From Myxocyprinus asiaticus (Eukaryota; Chordata; Actinopteri; Cypriniformes; Catostomidae), in NCBI RefSeq assembly GCF_019703515.2, contig NC_059347.1:25622501-25686500 (forward strand): a stretch of DNA of 64,000 nt. Direction: 5' to 3'. This document shows, in pieces, positions 61,716 through 64,000 of the stretch (its first letter is position 1; every line of letters begins with the position of its first letter). Position numbers and translations under genes: made by a program. The notes beneath the pieces were generated by a model. That model saw only the letters and a program-made list of their open reading frames with translations, was not told the origin of the DNA and did not search any database.

Positions 61716-62975
61716 TCATTTTTATTTGTTTTAGGATCATTAAACATGATTTTATCTATTATATATATTGGACAAAATCTCACTTTATGCAGGACAAACA
61801 TTTTTTTCTTTGTTAAATCCATGGTAATCCTTGCTGTACATATAAAGAGTGCATGCACACGACATGATCGTTTGATGCATATAAAGTCCAGATTCACTTT
61901 ATAATGCTTTAAAAATATCAAGGAAAAACAAAGGGGGCACATGGTATCTACTAATATAATAATTGTTATATAAATAACCACAGTCCTTTAGATTGCATAT
62001 GATTCGTACATTACAAAACTGTAGGGAATATTAATAAAGCAACAACACTGAAAAAGAGAAAAAAACATTCACTGCTGTTTTCTGGATAATTTAATACACC
62101 CTTTAAAACTGAACACAAAATTAGGATGATGAATTGCTCATTTTAATTTACAGACCCAAAGTCTGATAGCATTCAATCAGAAACCTATTAATGTATCAAA
62201 TCTACAGTATAATCATTCCGTGGAGACAACTGAAAAACAATTATGAATTTCACTTTTACCTGCAATATTTTTTCCTGGTATCAGTCCATGTTTTCATTAT
62301 TGCCATAAAGGACTCGAACAAACTTTAAAGTTGAAAAGCTTATAGTTTTCTGGTTCGGTTGTATCACTCGGGTCCAGTTTAAACTGAAAAGCGCAAATTT
62401 GCACGTATGTGAGTTTTTGTAGAGGCATTTTTGAAGACTTGTTTAAAGTAAATAAAGGTAATTTAGAACTGACATTTTTTAAGGCATTATTTGAAGATGT
62501 TCAATGACATTTGTGCTAACAGAGGAATAATTGACTGATTACAAATGATAAGGAAGGTCTGGCTGACCCGATTATCTAACCAGTCCAAAATAAACAGCGA
62601 GATTTTATATACAAAAACACAATACAATCATATAATTTCAGATGTGTATGTTAATAATATTTGATAATTTAATAAATGTCGGCCTATAGTCAATATTTCA
62701 CCCAGAGGGGCACCTCAGCCCATGTGGGCAAAGGGGCAGTTGCTAGGGCCACTGTATCTACCCCCTGGGTGTGTGTTTGGAACCAAGTATACTACAGATA
62801 AATTTAATGTCGGAGCGGGATTTGAGCGAATGCTTTTTTACCGGTGAGTGTGAGCGGTACTTGAGCGGAACGTCCGCTTGGGCAGTGAGTGGCTGAGCGG
62901 AGCGCACAAGCATGGAACGGGTTAATGAGCATAGTGTCACAACGCTTCGCTTCGCTCACATGCTCTGACCGTGAG

Positions 62976-63477
62976 TACAGTATTTAAATTAAGTAATTGT
63001 GATCATTGCAATATTCAGCGCAAACATCAACTTTCTATGCAAATTAGACTTCTTGTCTATAGTCTAAGATGCACTGACTTATTCACAAACTCTATTATTG
63101 GCCTGGCGCAATTAACATTGCACTATTATGCAACTTTATAAACATAATTTTACCAAAGAGAGTTGTTTGTTTACATTTTCTATCGATAATGGCAGCAGTA
63201 ATTCATCAAATTATGATCAAATGATGGATGAAATAATGGATGAATATTATAACCGGGCTTACATCCAAAGGCACAATTGTAACTTAATTTCAGCATTTTT
63301 AAAGAGCTGACTCGGTGCCTGGATATGTATTTTGCTAGAATGTGGTTGACTGCTGCATACTCCACAAACGTATTTTGCATAATTTCTTTCGTGAACCAAG
63401 CGGTAAAAATGCAGACAGCGTGTGCAAATAAACGACTCTATCAGCTGTCGCGATTCATTCTTATTAATCCCTTTTAG
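62976..63477. other. Non-coding DNA
   Basis: No gene recognised; overlapping small open frames on both strands (63128-63380) lack motifs. Confidence 0.4.
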
Positions 63478-63594
63478 TATTTCAGAATCAGCTTTATTGG
63501 AATTTTTTAAGGAATTTGTCTTGGTGACTGGAGCTTCCAGTGCACAACAATACAATACAGCAACAAGACAGAGATATTAATAACAATTAAAAAA

Positions 63595-63611
<17 letters not shown>

Positions 63612-63634
<23 letters not shown>

Positions 63635-63690
63635 TCTAGAATACACAATAGGACAAAAAAAAATTTATATATATATATATATACACACAC
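63612..63690. repeat. TA microsatellites within the LINE 3' UTR
   Basis: A long A run (63589-63611), then about 11 TA units, a unique spacer, then a second A/TA/CA tract (63655-63692). Confidence 0.9.
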
Positions 63691-63827
63691 ATGCAGTGCA
63701 AATACAAATCTGTTATATACAGTGCAAGGGAATGTAATGGTAGAAGTGGTAGGATGTGTTGGATAATATAAAAAGATTAAGCTGTGAATTGCACATAATT
63801 ATTGCTCAATGGGGCATTTTTAACTGT

Positions 63828-63999
63828 TCATGAGATGAATAGCCTGAGGGGAAAAAAACTGTTCCTGTGCCTGACAGTTCTGGTGCTCAGTGCTCTGTAG
63901 CGTCGGCCAGAAGGCAACAGTTCAAAAAGGTAGTGGGCAGGGTGAGTGGGGTCCAGAGTGATTTTTCCAGCCTTTTTCCTCACTCTGGAAGTGTATAGT
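63828..63999 (-). pseudogene. C-terminal fragment of a LINE reverse transcriptase polyprotein
   Basis: Open on the minus strand from the window edge to TGA at 63828-63830. It has the tail motif ELLPSGRRYRALSTRTVRHR followed by NSFFP, which is conserved at the C-terminus of many fish LINE polyproteins downstream of the RT domain. The last residues (LRLFIS) are off-family. A one-base shift would give an AIHLMNS-like ending and a stop at 63820-63822, so a frameshift near 63840 is likely. The RT and endonuclease domains would lie beyond 64000. Confidence 0.7.
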
Positions 64000-64000
64000 T

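Larger units (their letters stand above)
60702..62967. mobile_element. hAT-like element with GAGCGG subterminal repeats, 2.27 kb
   Basis: Ends are CAGAGCATGTAAG and the inverse of CAGAGCATGTGAG. They are flanked by a near-exact 8-bp duplication, ACCGTGAA at 60694-60701 and ACCGTGAG at 62968-62975. Within about 140 bp of each end many 'gagcgg' or 'ccgctc' motifs occur (for example agcggagcgagcgcgg at 60719 and gcggaacgtccgc at 62866), likely binding sites for a transposase. I find no hAT transposase. An open stretch from about 60917 to 61101 encodes KNEEIERECGETMRIS... and ends at a GTGAG; its nature is unknown. Confidence 0.75.
63478..64000 (-). mobile_element. 3' end of a LINE (5' part beyond the window)
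   Basis: On the minus strand the window end encodes the C-terminus of a fish LINE polyprotein, followed by a 3' UTR. The UTR is expanded by simple repeats (63589-63635 and 63659-63690) and ends in a caataaagctgattctg motif near 63478-63500. An aataaa signal just before the end is usual for such LINEs. Clade uncertain (L2/Rex1/CR1-like group). Confidence 0.7.

Noticed and set aside
61646..61981. Poly-leucine protein on the minus strand
   Set aside because: The leucines are encoded by an AAT microsatellite.

Overview
This is vertebrate nuclear DNA, almost certainly from a ray-finned fish. It is AT-rich and full of microsatellites. Its interspersed repeats are typical fish types: Tc1 elements with long inverted terminal repeats, several hAT families with 8-bp target duplications, TTAA-ended miniature elements, tRNA-derived SINEs and Ty3/Gypsy LTRs. 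The SINE starting at 9921 resembles the V-SINE/HAmo type, which together with the TTAA miniatures suggests a cyprinid or related ostariophysan. That placement is inference. There is no bacterial or viral gene organisation, and most open reading frames are chance frames in repeats.

The only host coding sequence I can support is one small first coding exon at 20129-20192 on the + strand. It encodes a signal peptide, sits at the end of a CpG-rich stretch and ends at a GT splice donor in phase 1. I see no second exon before the end of the window, so 20.2-64 kb is probably a very long first intron. I cannot name the gene.

Layout: 0.5-1.4 kb, solo LTR with 5-bp duplication. 3.66-5.01 kb, 1.35-kb foldback element. 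5.7-6.15 kb, full-length tRNA-SINE. 9.9-10.2 kb, V-SINE-like copy. 11.4-12.2 kb, decayed Ty3/Gypsy pol plus LTR (minus strand). 14.44-14.86 kb, GC-rich element with terminal inverted repeats and an internal minisatellite. 15.1-16.2 kb, CACTG-ended element inside another repeat. 17.55-17.71 kb, small hAT miniature. 18.0-18.9 kb, old repeat. 19.8-20.2 kb, promoter and exon. 23.8-25.3 kb, TA microsatellites and a Tc1-like miniature. 28.4-28.8 kb, 5'-truncated SINE. 30.6-31.0 kb, probable solo LTR. 32.5-33.7 kb, non-autonomous hAT. 34.4-37.2 and 38.7-39.2 kb, TTAA miniatures. 37.2-38.6 kb, Tc1 with IR/DR ends. 41.47-43.99 kb, nested transposons. 46.4 kb, Tc1 relic. 52.1-54.9 kb, hAT with a nearly complete but broken BED-finger transposase. 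55.7-57.4 kb, Gypsy LTR and gag relic. 58.8-59.2 kb, another solo LTR. 60.7-63.0 kb, a 2.3-kb hAT-like element with GAGCGG subterminal repeats. 63.5-64 kb, 3' end of a LINE.

No intact transposase, reverse transcriptase or other mobile-element enzyme was seen. I found no CRISPR array, operon or evident new defence or metabolic system. The most informative signals are the nested-insertion structures, the exact target duplications that date and delimit them, and the unidentified signal-peptide exon.
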